Shown in pieces: positions 45,611 to 54,617 of a stretch of 64,000 nucleotides of DNA. The position numbers and the translations under genes were made by a program. The stretch's first letter is position 1, and the number at the start of each line of letters is the position of its first letter. The notes below the pieces were generated by a model that worked only from the letters and a program-made list of their open reading frames with translations, was not told the DNA's origin and searched no databases. This DNA is from Streptomyces sp. ST2-7A (lineage in GTDB: Bacteria; Actinomycetota; Actinomycetes; Streptomycetales; Streptomycetaceae), in contig NZ_JAJUWS010000001.1 in the NCBI RefSeq assembly GCF_021390475.1, positions 304,715 to 368,714 of the forward strand. Reading direction: 5' to 3'.

Positions 45611-45680
45611 CGGTCGTGTCCGTGTCCGTGCACGGACACGGACACGGACACGGACACGGACACGGACACGGACACGACCG
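45611..45680. repeat. CACGGA hexanucleotide tandem repeat forming a long hairpin
   Basis: Seven perfect CACGGA units run from 45631 to 45672. The preceding 20 bases (45611-45630) are the exact reverse complement of the last 20 bases (45661-45680), and can pair with any register of the repeat, so the tract can form hairpins with 20 bp or more of stem. It lies in the 804-base gene-free gap 45362-46165. Confidence 0.95.
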
Positions 45681-46165
45681 AATGGCAGACAAAGGGAAGA
45701 AAATCCCTGAATGGGGTGAAACGAATACCATTCATCAACCCATGTCACTCTCGCGCCTTTCGGTACCCCCGGGAGCTCCCCGACACCCCCACCTCCTTCA
45801 CCCCGGGAAGCGGGAACACCTCGTCCGAATTGAGAGCATTCATCGCATTCGCCGCACCATGAACCCGCGCACGCGTCCCATTCCGGCATGATCCTCACAC
45901 CGGCACTCCGGGGTGAGGTATCCCACCCGCCCGACGGTGCGTCGGGTGCGGACATTGCCGGACCCCGGGAGCCGTGCTAGGCCGATCCTTATTCGTTACA
46001 TACCGGACAATGTCCTGCCCATCGCCATCCCGGACCTCCGATCGGAGTCGTCACCCGTACGCCGTACGACGGACATTTGGAACTTTTCCTCCCGGGCATT
46101 CGGGACCTGTGGCGCATTCCACGGATGTTGAGAGCCGTTACCGGTTCTTGATACGGCTTTCTGTC
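45681..46165. other. AT-richer gene-free leader upstream of NlpC/P60 gene
   Basis: No credible ORF is present. Base composition shifts to clearly lower GC after the repeat tract. GGACA-A-TGTCC near 46004-46014 is a small palindrome, and the region 45900-46165 has several short stems, so a long regulated 5' leader is possible. The conserved blocks of the ydaO c-di-AMP riboswitch, expected near such genes, were not recognised. Confidence 0.35.
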
Positions 46166-47038
46166 ATGTCATCGATCCGTACCACCGGCCGCCATCGCAA
46201 GCCCCGTCGGTCCCGCACCGCGGGCCTCCTCCGCGGTGGCGTGCTGACCGGCGTGCTGGGCACCGTGGCGGTCACCTCGCCCGCCGCCTCCGCGACCGAG
46301 CGGCCCGCCGAGAACCCCGCCGAGACCACCGGGGAGTTCCCCGCCCTCGGCACCGTGATCACCTCCACCTCCGCCCGGGCGAGCGAGGCCACCGAGGACT
46401 ACGTCGCCCGTACGCACCTGCGCGAGGCCCGCGAGCTGGCCACCGTCCGCGCCCAGCGGGCGGCCGAGCGGCAGCGCGCCGCCGACGAGGCCGCCGAGGC
46501 GGAGGCCGCCGAGGCCGAGGCCCGCCGCGCGGCCGAGGCCGAGGAGCGCCGGGCCGCCGAGGTGGAGGCCGCCGCGGCCTCCCGCGCCGCCGAGCGCACC
46601 GACCTCGGTACCGCCTCCGCGTCCGCCTCCTCCGAGGACGCCGCGCCCGCGCAGAGTGCCCCGGCCGCCGTCCCGGCCTCCACCGGCGGGAACACCGCCG
46701 TCGTCGCCTTCGCCCGCGCGCAGGTCGGCAAGGCGTACAGCATGGGTGCCACCGGTCCGGGCGCCTGGGACTGCTCGGGGCTCACCGGCGCCGCCTACGC
46801 CGCCGCCGGCATCTCCCTGCCGCGCACCTCGCAGGCACAGTCGGCCATGGGCACCCACATTCCGGTGTCGCAGGCCCGGCCCGGCGACCTGCTCTACTGG
46901 GGTGGCGCGGGCAGCGCGTACCACGTGGCGATCTACGTGGGCAACGGCCGTTTCGTCGGCGCGCAGAACCCCTCCACCGGTGTCGTGGAGCAGGACATGA
47001 GCTGGTCGCAGCCCTCGGGCGCCATCCGCATCGGCTGA
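46166..47038 (+). CDS. NlpC/P60-family secreted peptidoglycan hydrolase
   Basis: The 290-residue protein has an Arg-rich N-region and signal peptide (residues 18-48, ending SPAASA), an Ala/Glu-rich coiled coil of about 60 residues (EAAEAEAAEAEARRAAEAEE), and a C-terminal NlpC/P60 domain with catalytic Cys in AWDCSGLTGAAYAAAG near residue 201 and His in YHVAIYVGNGRFVGA near 252. It cleaves stem peptides in the cell wall. ATG at 46166 starts the protein after a long gene-free leader; no strong Shine-Dalgarno is seen. A 22-bp terminator follows. Confidence 0.9.
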   Translation: MSSIRTTGRHRKPRRSRTAGLLRGGVLTGVLGTVAVTSPAASATERPAENPAETTGEFPALGTVITSTSARASEATEDYVARTHLREARELATVRAQRAAERQRAADEAAEAEAAEAEARRAAEAEERRAAEVEAAAASRAAERTDLGTASASASSEDAAPAQSAPAAVPASTGGNTAVVAFARAQVGKAYSMGATGPGAWDCSGLTGAAYAAAGISLPRTSQAQSAMGTHIPVSQARPGDLLYWGGAGSAYHVAIYVGNGRFVGAQNPSTGVVEQDMSWSQPSGAIRIG

Positions 47039-47085
47039 CCGCCGCGTCCGAGCCGCGCGGGACCCCACCGAACTCGGAACGCCGA

Positions 47086-47133
47086 ACGGCCGGGACGGGG
47101 ACACGTGGGATCACGTGTCCCCGTCCCGGCCGT
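47086..47133. terminator. Terminator hairpin between NlpC/P60 and isoprenoid reductase genes
   Basis: Perfect 22-base arms (47086-47107 and 47112-47133) with loop GGAT, containing CACGTG at the tip, between convergent genes. Confidence 0.85.
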
Positions 47134-47199
47134 CACGGGTTCCCGGCCCGCCGCCGGAGCCGGTCGGCCGGGCCGCCGGGTCGGGCGGCGGGGCGGACG

Positions 47200-48477
47200 T
47201 CAGGCCCGGGGGGCGACCTTCGCCAGGCCGTTGATCACCCGGTCCATGGCGTCGCCGCCGGTGGGTTCGGTGAGGTTGGCCAGCAGTTTGAGGGTGAACC
47301 GCATCAGCACCGGGTGGGGCAGGCCGCGTTCGGTGGCCAGCCGCATCACCTTCGGGTTCCCGATCAGCTTCACGAACGCCCGACCCAGCGTGTAGTAGCC
47401 GCCGTAGGTGTCCCGGAGGACCGTCGCGTAGCGGCGCAGCGCCACCTCCCGCTGCGCGGGGGTGCGGCGGGCCATGGCCTGGACGATCACCTCGGCGGCG
47501 ATCTGCCCCGACTCCATGGCGTAGGCGATGCCCTCGCCGTTGAAGGGGTTGACGAGACCACCGGAGTCGCCGACCAGCAGCAGCCCACGGGTGTAGTGCG
47601 GCTTGCGGTTGAACGCCATGGGCAGCGCCGCGCCCCGGATGGGGCCGGTCATGTTGTCGGGGGTGTACCCCCACTCCTCCGGCATCGAGGCGCACCAGGC
47701 CTTGAGGACCTGGCGCCAGTCCAGCTCGCCGAAGGACTTGGAGCTGTTGAGGATGCCCAGGCCGACGTTGGAGGTGCCGTCGCCCATGCCGAAGATCCAG
47801 CCGTAGCCGGGCAGCAGCCGGGGCTCGTCACCGCGCCGGTCCCACAACTCCAGCCAGGACTCCAGGTAGTCGTCCTCGTGCCGGGGAGACTCGAAGTAGG
47901 TGCGCACGGCCACGCCCATGGGCCGCCGGTCGTCCCGGTGCAGGCCCATCGCCAGGGAGAGGCGCGAGGAGTTGCCATCGGCGGCGATCACCACCGGCGC
48001 CCGGTACTCCACCTCCCGCTTCTCCTCGCCGAGCCGGGCGGTGACGCCGACGACGCGGGTGCCGGTGCGCGCCTCCATCACCGGTCCGGTGACGTTGCAG
48101 CGCTCGTACAGACGTGCGCCGGCCTTCACCGCCTGCCGGGCCAGCCGCTCGTCGAAGTCGTCGCGCCGGCGCACCAGGCCGTAGTCGGGGTAGCCGGCCA
48201 GTTCGGGCCAGTCCAACTGGAGTCGGTGGCCGCCGCCGATGATGCGCAGCCCCTTGTTGCGCAGCCAGCCGGCCTCCTCGGAGATGTCGATCCCCATGGC
48301 GACCAGCTGCTTGGTGGCCCGCGGGGTGAGGCCGTCGCCGCAGACCTTCTCGCGGGGGAAGGCGGTCTTCTCCAGCAGCAGCACGTCCAGGCCGGACCGG
48401 GCCAGGTGGTACGCGGCCGCCGAGCCACCCGGCCCGGCCCCGACCACGATCACATCGGCGGTCTCGGTGGTGGTCAC
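47200..48477 (-). CDS. Geranylgeranyl-reductase-family flavoprotein (MenJ-like)
   Basis: The 425-residue protein has the FAD motif DVIVVGAGPGGSAAAYHLA at residues 8-26, LLLEKTAFPREKVCGDGLTP near 34, AADGNSSRLSLAMGL near 165 and GLLLVGDSGGLVNPFNGEGI near 297. The family reduces isoprenoid double bonds. Next to menG and with a polyprenyl synthase in the window, it most likely saturates an isoprene unit of the menaquinone side chain, as MenJ does in mycobacteria. GTG at 48477 follows GGGAGAG. It is downstream of menG on the same strand with a 198-base gap. Confidence 0.88.
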   Translation of the reverse strand: MTTTETADVIVVGAGPGGSAAAYHLARSGLDVLLLEKTAFPREKVCGDGLTPRATKQLVAMGIDISEEAGWLRNKGLRIIGGGHRLQLDWPELAGYPDYGLVRRRDDFDERLARQAVKAGARLYERCNVTGPVMEARTGTRVVGVTARLGEEKREVEYRAPVVIAADGNSSRLSLAMGLHRDDRRPMGVAVRTYFESPRHEDDYLESWLELWDRRGDEPRLLPGYGWIFGMGDGTSNVGLGILNSSKSFGELDWRQVLKAWCASMPEEWGYTPDNMTGPIRGAALPMAFNRKPHYTRGLLLVGDSGGLVNPFNGEGIAYAMESGQIAAEVIVQAMARRTPAQREVALRRYATVLRDTYGGYYTLGRAFVKLIGNPKVMRLATERGLPHPVLMRFTLKLLANLTEPTGGDAMDRVINGLAKVAPRA

Positions 48478-48675
48478 TGGGCTCTCCCCTCGTTGCGGGC
48501 CCTGCCGACCCCGGCGCCGGCCCGATGATCGTGGACTCCACGGGGTGGCCCCGAGTCTATGGCCCGACCCCGACGGGGTTCGGGGCGGCACCGGTCGCCG
48601 ATCACCCGGCCGTCGTCCGGTGCCGGGACCGGTGCCGGGGCTCCGGTCGCCGGGCGGTCCCGGCAGCTCGACCCG

Positions 48676-49368
48676 TCAGGGACGCCGGCCCCGGTGCAGG
48701 GCGACGACGCCGCCGGTGAGGTCGCGCCAGGCGACCCGCCGCCAGCCCGCCTCCTGCAACCGGCCGGCGAGTGCCGGTTGGTCCGGCCAGGCCCGGATCG
48801 ATTCGGCCAGATACACGTAGGCGTCCGGCGCGCTGGAGACCCGGCGTGCCACCGACGGCAGCGCCTTCATCAGGTACTCCGAGTAGGCCGTGCGGAACGG
48901 CGCCCACACCGGGTGGCTGAACTCGCAGACCACCAGCCGTCCGCCGGGGCGGGTCACCCGCAACATCTCGCGCAGCGCGGCGTCGGTGTCCCGCACGTTG
49001 CGCAGCCCGAAGGAGATGGTCACCGCGTCGAAGGAGGCATCCCGGAAGGGCAGCCGGCAGGCGTCCCCGGCGACGAACGGCAGCCACGGGATCCGGCGTC
49101 GACCCTCGCGCAGCATTCCCTGGCTGAAATCGCACGGCACGGTGTAGGCACCGTTCTCGACGAAGGGCAGCGAGGAGGTGCCGGTGCCGGCCGCCAGGTC
49201 CAGGACCCGTTCGCCCGGTCGGGCCGCCACCGCGCGGGCCACCTCGGTGCGCCACCGGCGGTTCATTCCCAGCGCCAACACGTCGTTGGTCAGGTCGTAC
49301 TTGGCCGCCACGGCGTCGAACATGGCGGCGACATCGGCGGGCTGCTTGTCCAGGGAGGCACGGGTCAC
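48676..49368 (-). CDS. menG: Demethylmenaquinone methyltransferase
   Basis: The 230-residue UbiE/MenG-type protein has [20 protein letters not shown] near residue 20, the SAM motif [15 protein letters not shown] near 55, and [20 protein letters not shown] near 120, all diagnostic. It methylates demethylmenaquinone to menaquinone at the end of the pathway, which here begins with the futalosine enzymes MqnA and MqnC. GTG at 49368 is chosen by alignment with the family start ([10 protein letters not shown]). Confidence 0.93.
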   Translation of the reverse strand: MTRASLDKQPADVAAMFDAVAAKYDLTNDVLALGMNRRWRTEVARAVAARPGERVLDLAAGTGTSSLPFVENGAYTVPCDFSQGMLREGRRRIPWLPFVAGDACRLPFRDASFDAVTISFGLRNVRDTDAALREMLRVTRPGGRLVVCEFSHPVWAPFRTAYSEYLMKALPSVARRVSSAPDAYVYLAESIRAWPDQPALAGRLQEAGWRRVAWRDLTGGVVALHRGRRP

Positions 49369-49504
49369 CCCGCCATTCTCCCGCCGCCGGCCCCGATCCG
49401 GGCGGCGGGGTGGCGCTCGGTGCCTCGTTCGGGGGCTCGCGGGGCCGTGCGGGCCGGCTTCGGCCGGAGGGGACGCCGGAAAGGTTGCCATAACATCTGA
49501 TCAC

Positions 49505-50350
49505 GTGAGGACTCCCACCGACGGCGCCGGTCGCCGTCGCCCGCTCGGCCGTGTGATCGGCGCGGTCGTCGCGACCACCGTTCTGGCGCTGGCCGTCGCC
49601 CATCAGCAGTCCTCCGGACCCGACCCCGTCGAGGCCGCCGATGACGGCAGGCCCGGCGCCGGGGACCCCGACCACCCCGACGCCCCGGCCGACGGGGAGG
49701 ACGGGAGGGACGAGGGCTTCCCCGACGAGGAGTTGTCGGCCACCTCCCGCCCCGCCCCGGAGACACCCGACACACCCGTGCCCGAGTCGGGTCCCGGCTC
49801 CTTCCGTGCGGGCCTGCCGGAGGAGGACGCCGAGGCCATCGGCGAGGGCACCCCGCTGCGTTACCGGGTGCAGGTGGAGGACGGGATCGACCTGGACCCG
49901 GACGAGGCCGCCGCCGAGGTGCACGCGATCCTCGGTCATCCGAGGGGCTGGACCAACGACGGCACCAGCGCCTTCCTGCCGGTCACGGACCCGCCGTTCG
50001 ACTTCTCGGTGAAGATCGCCACGCCCGCGACCGTGGACGACATCTGCGGGCAGTACGGCCTGGACACCGGGGGTGAGGTGAACTGCCGGGTGGGGGACGA
50101 GGTGATGGTCAACCTGCGCCGCTGGGTGGAGGGTTCGCCCAACTTCCCCGGCGCCATCGGGCAGTACCGGGCGCTGATCGTCAATCACGAGGTGGGGCAC
50201 CGCCTCGGCCACGGCCACCTGGGCTGCCGCGGTCCCGGCGAGCCGGCGCCCGCGATGATGCAGCAGATCAAGGGGCTGGAGGGTTGCGAGGCCAACCCCT
50301 GGCCGTACGACATGGACGGGGAGTACATCGACGGTCCCTGGAGGCCCTGA
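49505..50350 (+). CDS. DUF3152 secreted zinc-metallopeptidase-like protein
   Basis: The 281-residue protein has one N-terminal membrane anchor (residues 14-34), a Pro/Asp-rich spacer, and a C-terminal DUF3152 domain with VNHEVGHRLGHGHLGC near residue 230, an HExxHxxxxxH zinc site, and AMMQQIKGL as a possible Met-turn. It is probably an extracellular peptidase of unknown substrate. GTG at 49505 lies 8 bases after TAACAT (49491-49496), so a leaderless mRNA is likely. Divergent from menG. Confidence 0.82.
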   Translation: MRTPTDGAGRRRPLGRVIGAVVATTVLALAVAHQQSSGPDPVEAADDGRPGAGDPDHPDAPADGEDGRDEGFPDEELSATSRPAPETPDTPVPESGPGSFRAGLPEEDAEAIGEGTPLRYRVQVEDGIDLDPDEAAAEVHAILGHPRGWTNDGTSAFLPVTDPPFDFSVKIATPATVDDICGQYGLDTGGEVNCRVGDEVMVNLRRWVEGSPNFPGAIGQYRALIVNHEVGHRLGHGHLGCRGPGEPAPAMMQQIKGLEGCEANPWPYDMDGEYIDGPWRP

Positions 50351-50785
50351 CCGGGCCCCGGGCGTCCGCCGGCCGGGGGCCGGGGCCGGGGCCGGCCGGG
50401 CGGGGGCCGGCCGGCGGACGGATGCCGGGGACGCCCCGGTGAGCACCCCGTGCGGCCGGGCCCCGGTATCCGCCCCCTCGGGTCCCCGGGCGACCGGAGC
50501 GGTGGGGCATCACACCCGACCGACCCCAACCGACCCCGCCGGCAGTCCCGGCCGCTTCCCCCGGTGGGCGTTCGCACCGGCGGCGCGCGTCGTCCCGTCC
50601 CCTCCTCGACACGGGACACCCGTGCCGGACGCCCGACCGCACGGGGCGGTGTCCGGCCTCCGGGGCACGCGTTCCCCGGAGGCCGGACAGGGGGAAGAGG
50701 CCCCGGGTACGAGGCACGGGAAAGGGACCCCGCCACCGCACCGGCCACGGGCGCGCCACCGGGCCCGGCACGGAGCCCGGTGGGT
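50351..50785. other. GC-rich gene-free gap
   Basis: These 435 bases between convergent genes are low-complexity G/C runs (GGGGCCGGGGCC-type repeats at 50370-50420). Frames that cross it have Pro/Arg/Gly-only composition and no start signals. Nothing coding is supported. Confidence 0.6.
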
Positions 50786-52429
50786 TCAGCGGCCGGGGGC
50801 GGCCCCGGCCGGTTCGGCGCCCTCGGCGCCGTCGGAGGTGCCGGCGGCCGGCTCGGCGGGCGTGCCGGTGGGATCGGCGGCGACCTCCGGGGCGGCGGGC
50901 CCGCCGACGGCGGTTCCATCCGCCGGTTCGATCCGCTCGGAGACCTTCCGCGCCGGGGTCCCGTCACGTCGGCGCAGGATCACCCCGACCACCGCGTCGA
51001 TCACCAGGAAGGCCACCAGCGGGATCCCGATCAGCGGCACGTACCACCCCAGCGCCGCCAGGACGAGCGCCACGGAGACCACCTGCCACGGCCGGGCCCG
51101 GCGCCACGCGCCGCGCGGCATCGCACGCCCGAAGGAGGAGCCCCGGCCGCGCAGCCACCACATGCGGTAACCCCACAGGATCATCATTCCCAGGGCGATG
51201 GTCAGCGCCACCAGGGCGATCTGGTTGACGATCCCGAACAGGAAGCCGCTGTGCAGGTCGATGCCCCAGCGGGTGAGCTTGGCGAGGAGCGGGTAATCGG
51301 CGAAGTCCAGTCGATCCGTCAACTCGCCGGTGTGCGGGTGGACCGCCACGGCGTCCAGGTTGGTCGGCCACTGGCGGTCGATCTCCTTGACCACCCAGGT
51401 GGACTCGGGATCGGCGGGCGGCAGGATCTCCAGCGGGCCGCCGAGCCCGGCGGCGTCGGCGGCGTCGAACGCCCCGTCGGGGCCGATGCCGGGCGGGGCC
51501 GGCCAGCCGGAACCCCCGGTGCCGACGGCCGACGCGCCATGGTCCCCGTGGTCGCCATGATCCCCGTGATCCCCGTGGTCCTCCTCGGCCGCGGCGTTGG
51601 GCAGGCCGGCGGAGACGGTCGGGGTGGTCTGGTTCCACGCCGTCCGCAGGTCGGCGATGCTCGACCCCGCGTGGGTGGACCAGGTCAGGCCGGTCACGGC
51701 CAGGATCAACAACCCCAGCGAGGCCCACACGCCCACCGAGGCGTGCAGGGAGAGCGTGCGGCGTCGACCGCGCGCCCCGCGTTCGGGCATCAGGACCCCG
51801 CGCGCGCCGGGCCGGCGTCCGCCCTTGCGGACGATCCACATGATCAGTCCGCCGACGGTCAGGACGGCCAGCCAACTCGCGGCCAGTTCCGAGTAGAGCC
51901 GACCCGTGTCCCCGAGGTGGAGGTCGGCGTGGAAGCCGGATATCCAGGCCCGCAGCGGCAGGGCGCCGCTGCTGCCGTACTGCTCCAGCGCCCCGCGCAC
52001 CTCGCCGGTGTGGGGGTCGACGAAGACCGCCAGGGTGCGGCCCTCCTCGACACCGGGCGTGCCGGTGAGCATCACCCGGGTGGTGTCGCCCGGGTTCTCA
52101 CCGGGCCGGACGGCGGTGACGGTTCCCTCCGGGTGGGCGGCGAGCGCGGCGTCCACCTGCTCCTCGAGCGGCACCCGGGTGTCACCGGGTGTCGTCCGGA
52201 GTTCCTCGGCGTAGACCAGGCGCTCGGCCTGGATGGAGCCGGCGTAGAGCAGGCCGGTCGTCGCCGCGACGAGCAGGAAGGGCGCCACCAGCAGGCCGGC
52301 GTAGAAGTGCATCCGCAGCAGCAGGGGACGGAGATCCGATCGGCCGGCCCGGCCGGCCCGGCCGGTGGGTCCGGCGGGCGTCGGTGGGGGGTCCTCGGCG
52401 GACCGGGCGGCGGGGGCGTGGGTGGTCAT
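50786..52429 (-). CDS. PepSY-domain membrane protein with His/Asp repeat
   Basis: The 547-residue protein has four long membrane helices (near residues 38-62, 180-200, 240-262 and 410-435) and PepSY-type extracellular modules (GEVRGALEQYG near 145; LDAVAVHPHTGELTDRLDF near 360), the PiuB/PepSY-TM layout associated with iron or reductase functions. An extracellular loop carries EEDHGDHGDHGDHGDHGAS near residue 290, a probable metal-binding repeat. Conserved membrane His residues (LRMHFYAGLL, SGFHADLHLGD, LSLHASVGVW, DLHSGFLFG) could bind haem. ATG at 52429. Divergent from the gene at 52665. Confidence 0.83.
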   Translation of the reverse strand: MTTHAPAARSAEDPPPTPAGPTGRAGRAGRSDLRPLLLRMHFYAGLLVAPFLLVAATTGLLYAGSIQAERLVYAEELRTTPGDTRVPLEEQVDAALAAHPEGTVTAVRPGENPGDTTRVMLTGTPGVEEGRTLAVFVDPHTGEVRGALEQYGSSGALPLRAWISGFHADLHLGDTGRLYSELAASWLAVLTVGGLIMWIVRKGGRRPGARGVLMPERGARGRRRTLSLHASVGVWASLGLLILAVTGLTWSTHAGSSIADLRTAWNQTTPTVSAGLPNAAAEEDHGDHGDHGDHGDHGASAVGTGGSGWPAPPGIGPDGAFDAADAAGLGGPLEILPPADPESTWVVKEIDRQWPTNLDAVAVHPHTGELTDRLDFADYPLLAKLTRWGIDLHSGFLFGIVNQIALVALTIALGMMILWGYRMWWLRGRGSSFGRAMPRGAWRRARPWQVVSVALVLAALGWYVPLIGIPLVAFLVIDAVVGVILRRRDGTPARKVSERIEPADGTAVGGPAAPEVAADPTGTPAEPAAGTSDGAEGAEPAGAAPGR

Positions 52430-52664
52430 GGATGACTCCTGTGGGGGGAGTACGGATCGGGAACATCGGGACCGGGGCGCCCCGCCGGCCCGGCGGCACC
52501 CGTCCAGCAGTCGTCCGGGCGCGCCGGAAGGTTCCCGCGAGTTCCACCTTCGGATGTGATCTGGCTCATACCCGATGACCCGGGCCGACTTCCCGGCCGA
52601 TTTCTTGTCACCACCCGCGCAAATCCGTACCCCACCGTTTCACCCGCTCCGGCCCGCTGCCACC

Positions 52665-53399
52665 ATGAGCGCCATGTCCCCCGGTCCGGCCCTCCGCCTC
52701 GCGCGCGCCGCGTTCTTCGCGGCCGTGTGCACGGTGACGACCGCCGGTGGACACGTCCTGATGTCCGGACACGGCGTCGCGGCCGGTCCGCTGCTCGCCG
52801 TCCTGGTCGGCCTGACGCTGTGCGCGCTGCCGGCGACCGGGCGGGAGCTCGGCGGCCGGGTGATCGCGGCCGCCACGGTGACCGCGCAGATCGCGCTGCA
52901 CACGCTGTTCACACTGCTGCCGGCCGGTCCGCACCGGCCCGGGGTCGTTCCGGGGGGCGCGGCCGGGACCGCCGCGCACTCCCCCGGCCACCTCGGGCAC
53001 CACGGTCACATCGACCGTGTGGACCGGGCCGGGGTCGGGGCCGGCGGGGTTCCGCCGGACACCGGCGACGGGTACGCGCACGCCGCCGCGGAGGCCGGGG
53101 CCACGGCCCTCGGCCACGGCTGGACCCCCGGCATGGTCACCGCGCACGCCGTCGCGGCCCTGCTCTGCGCCCTGTGGCTGTGGCGCGGCGAGACCGCCCT
53201 GTTCGGCGCGCTGCGCGCCGGGGCGGCGCTGCTGGCCGAACCCCTGCGTCTGGTCGCGCGGGCCCGCGTCCACGGGAACGCCCCGGCACGGCGTCCCGGC
53301 ACGGGCACCCCGACCGGTACCGGGTTCGTGCCCGCCCCCGCCGTCCTGCTGCGCCACGCCCTCTCCCGGCGGGGACCCCCTTCGCTCCCGGTGTGCTGA
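52665..53399 (+). CDS. Integral membrane protein, unknown function, His-rich loop
   Basis: The 244-residue protein has about five hydrophobic segments (residues 10-30, 40-58, 65-85, 160-178) and a loop HSPGHLGHHGHIDRVDR near 112 that could bind metal. The C-terminal tail is Arg/Pro-rich. ATG at 52665 or 52674 are both possible. It is divergent from the PepSY gene and 210 bases before an ECF sigma factor gene, an arrangement that suggests a small metal-related cluster; the family is not recognised. Confidence 0.6.
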   Translation: MSAMSPGPALRLARAAFFAAVCTVTTAGGHVLMSGHGVAAGPLLAVLVGLTLCALPATGRELGGRVIAAATVTAQIALHTLFTLLPAGPHRPGVVPGGAAGTAAHSPGHLGHHGHIDRVDRAGVGAGGVPPDTGDGYAHAAAEAGATALGHGWTPGMVTAHAVAALLCALWLWRGETALFGALRAGAALLAEPLRLVARARVHGNAPARRPGTGTPTGTGFVPAPAVLLRHALSRRGPPSLPVC

Positions 53400-53608
53400 G
53401 ACACCGCCCGTGCGCGCCGCGCGCCGGGCGAGGACCCGGTCGACCGCGCCGACCGGGGAACACCGACCATCGACCCCCGCGTCCGCGCCGGCGAACGGCG
53501 GCCGCCCACCGCCCCAACGGGATCGGTGCGGCCACCTCGGATCCGGGCACCGGCCCGCCCGGACGGGCGCCGCGCACCGGGGTCGACGACCGCGAAGGAT
53601 CATCCACG

Positions 53609-54454
53609 ATGTCCACGACCACCCCCGCCCCGACGGCGCGCCGGCCGGTCGGCTCCCCCGCCCCCTCCACCCGGTTCCCCCGGCCGGCCACGACCGGCGG
53701 CCGGAAGGGCGTTCCCCTTCCGCTCCCGCCGGGTCCCCGGCCTCGTCCGACCGACGGGGCCGGCCCCGTCGGCACCACCCTCCAGACCCCGAGCGCCGTC
53801 CCGGCCACCGTGGCCGATGGACCGCCCGCCGGCGACACCGGGGCGCGCCGAGGCACGCACGGCGAGCGGGACGCCGCCGTCACCGCCCTCGCCCTCGCCG
53901 CCGGTCGGGGTGACCGGGAGGCCCTGGACGCCTTCGTCCGCGCCACCCGGAAGGACGTCTGGCGTTTCACCGCCCACCTGGCCGGCGACACCGGGGCCGC
54001 CGACGACCTCACCCAGGAGACCTACCTGCGGGCGCTGCGCGGTCTGCCCTCCTACGCGGGGCGTTCCTGCGCCCGTTCCTGGCTGCTGTCCATCGCCCGC
54101 CGCACGGTGGTGGACCGTTACCGCTCCGCCGCCCGCCGGCCCGTGGTCGCGGCGACCGAGGACTGGCGGATGGTCGCCGAACGGGCCCGGCCGCGCGGGG
54201 TACCGGGCTTCGACGAGGGCGTGGCGCTGCGGGAGTTGGTGGACCGGCTGCCCGTCGAACGGCAGGAGGCGTTCGTGCTCACCCGCGTGCTCGGCCTGCC
54301 CTACGCGGAGGCGGCACGGGTGCTCGGCTGCCCGATCGGCACCGTCCGCTCCCGGGTGGCCCGGGCCCGGGCCGACCTGATGCAGACCCTGGCCCACTCC
54401 CCGGTCGCGACCCCGGCCGCTTGGACGGGCGGCGCCCCGCCCGGCGCGGGGTGA
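53609..54454 (+). CDS. ECF-type RNA polymerase sigma factor
   Basis: The frame gives 281 residues. The ECF core starts near residue 95 with ALAAGRGDREALDAFVRATR (region 2), DDLTQETYLRALRGLPSY near 132 and region 4 with LPVERQEAFVLTRVLGLPYA near 213, RVLGCPIGTVRSRVARARAD near 237. The first 90 residues are Pro/Thr-rich and unlike sigma factors; translation may start later, for example at an internal GTG. No anti-sigma factor is adjacent. Its likely regulon is unknown; neighbours are putative metal-related membrane proteins. Confidence 0.85.
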   Translation: MSTTTPAPTARRPVGSPAPSTRFPRPATTGGRKGVPLPLPPGPRPRPTDGAGPVGTTLQTPSAVPATVADGPPAGDTGARRGTHGERDAAVTALALAAGRGDREALDAFVRATRKDVWRFTAHLAGDTGAADDLTQETYLRALRGLPSYAGRSCARSWLLSIARRTVVDRYRSAARRPVVAATEDWRMVAERARPRGVPGFDEGVALRELVDRLPVERQEAFVLTRVLGLPYAEAARVLGCPIGTVRSRVARARADLMQTLAHSPVATPAAWTGGAPPGAG

Positions 54455-54533
54455 GCGGCGCGGTACGGGTCGAATCCGGCGGCGCCGGGGACGACGACGC
54501 CCCCAATTCTCCCGGATCCCGAGGCCCATCGCA

Positions 54534-54577
54534 CCCCTTGAGCCGGGGTGTCGCAACGACCACCGGAACTCAAGGGG
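54534..54577. terminator. Hairpin between sigma-factor and mqnC genes
   Basis: Perfect 9-base arms CCCCTTGAG (54534-54542) and CTCAAGGGG (54569-54577) with a 26-base loop lie between convergent genes. Confidence 0.6.
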
Positions 54578-54617
54578 AGCCCGGGGGCGGTCGGTGCGGG
54601 CGCGGTGGCGGGCCGGC

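Noticed and set aside
45681..46165. ydaO-type c-di-AMP riboswitch before the NlpC/P60 gene
   Set aside because: Expected from other Streptomyces wall-hydrolase genes, but the conserved core blocks were not recognisable; a covariance-model search (Rfam ydaO-yuaA) would settle it.
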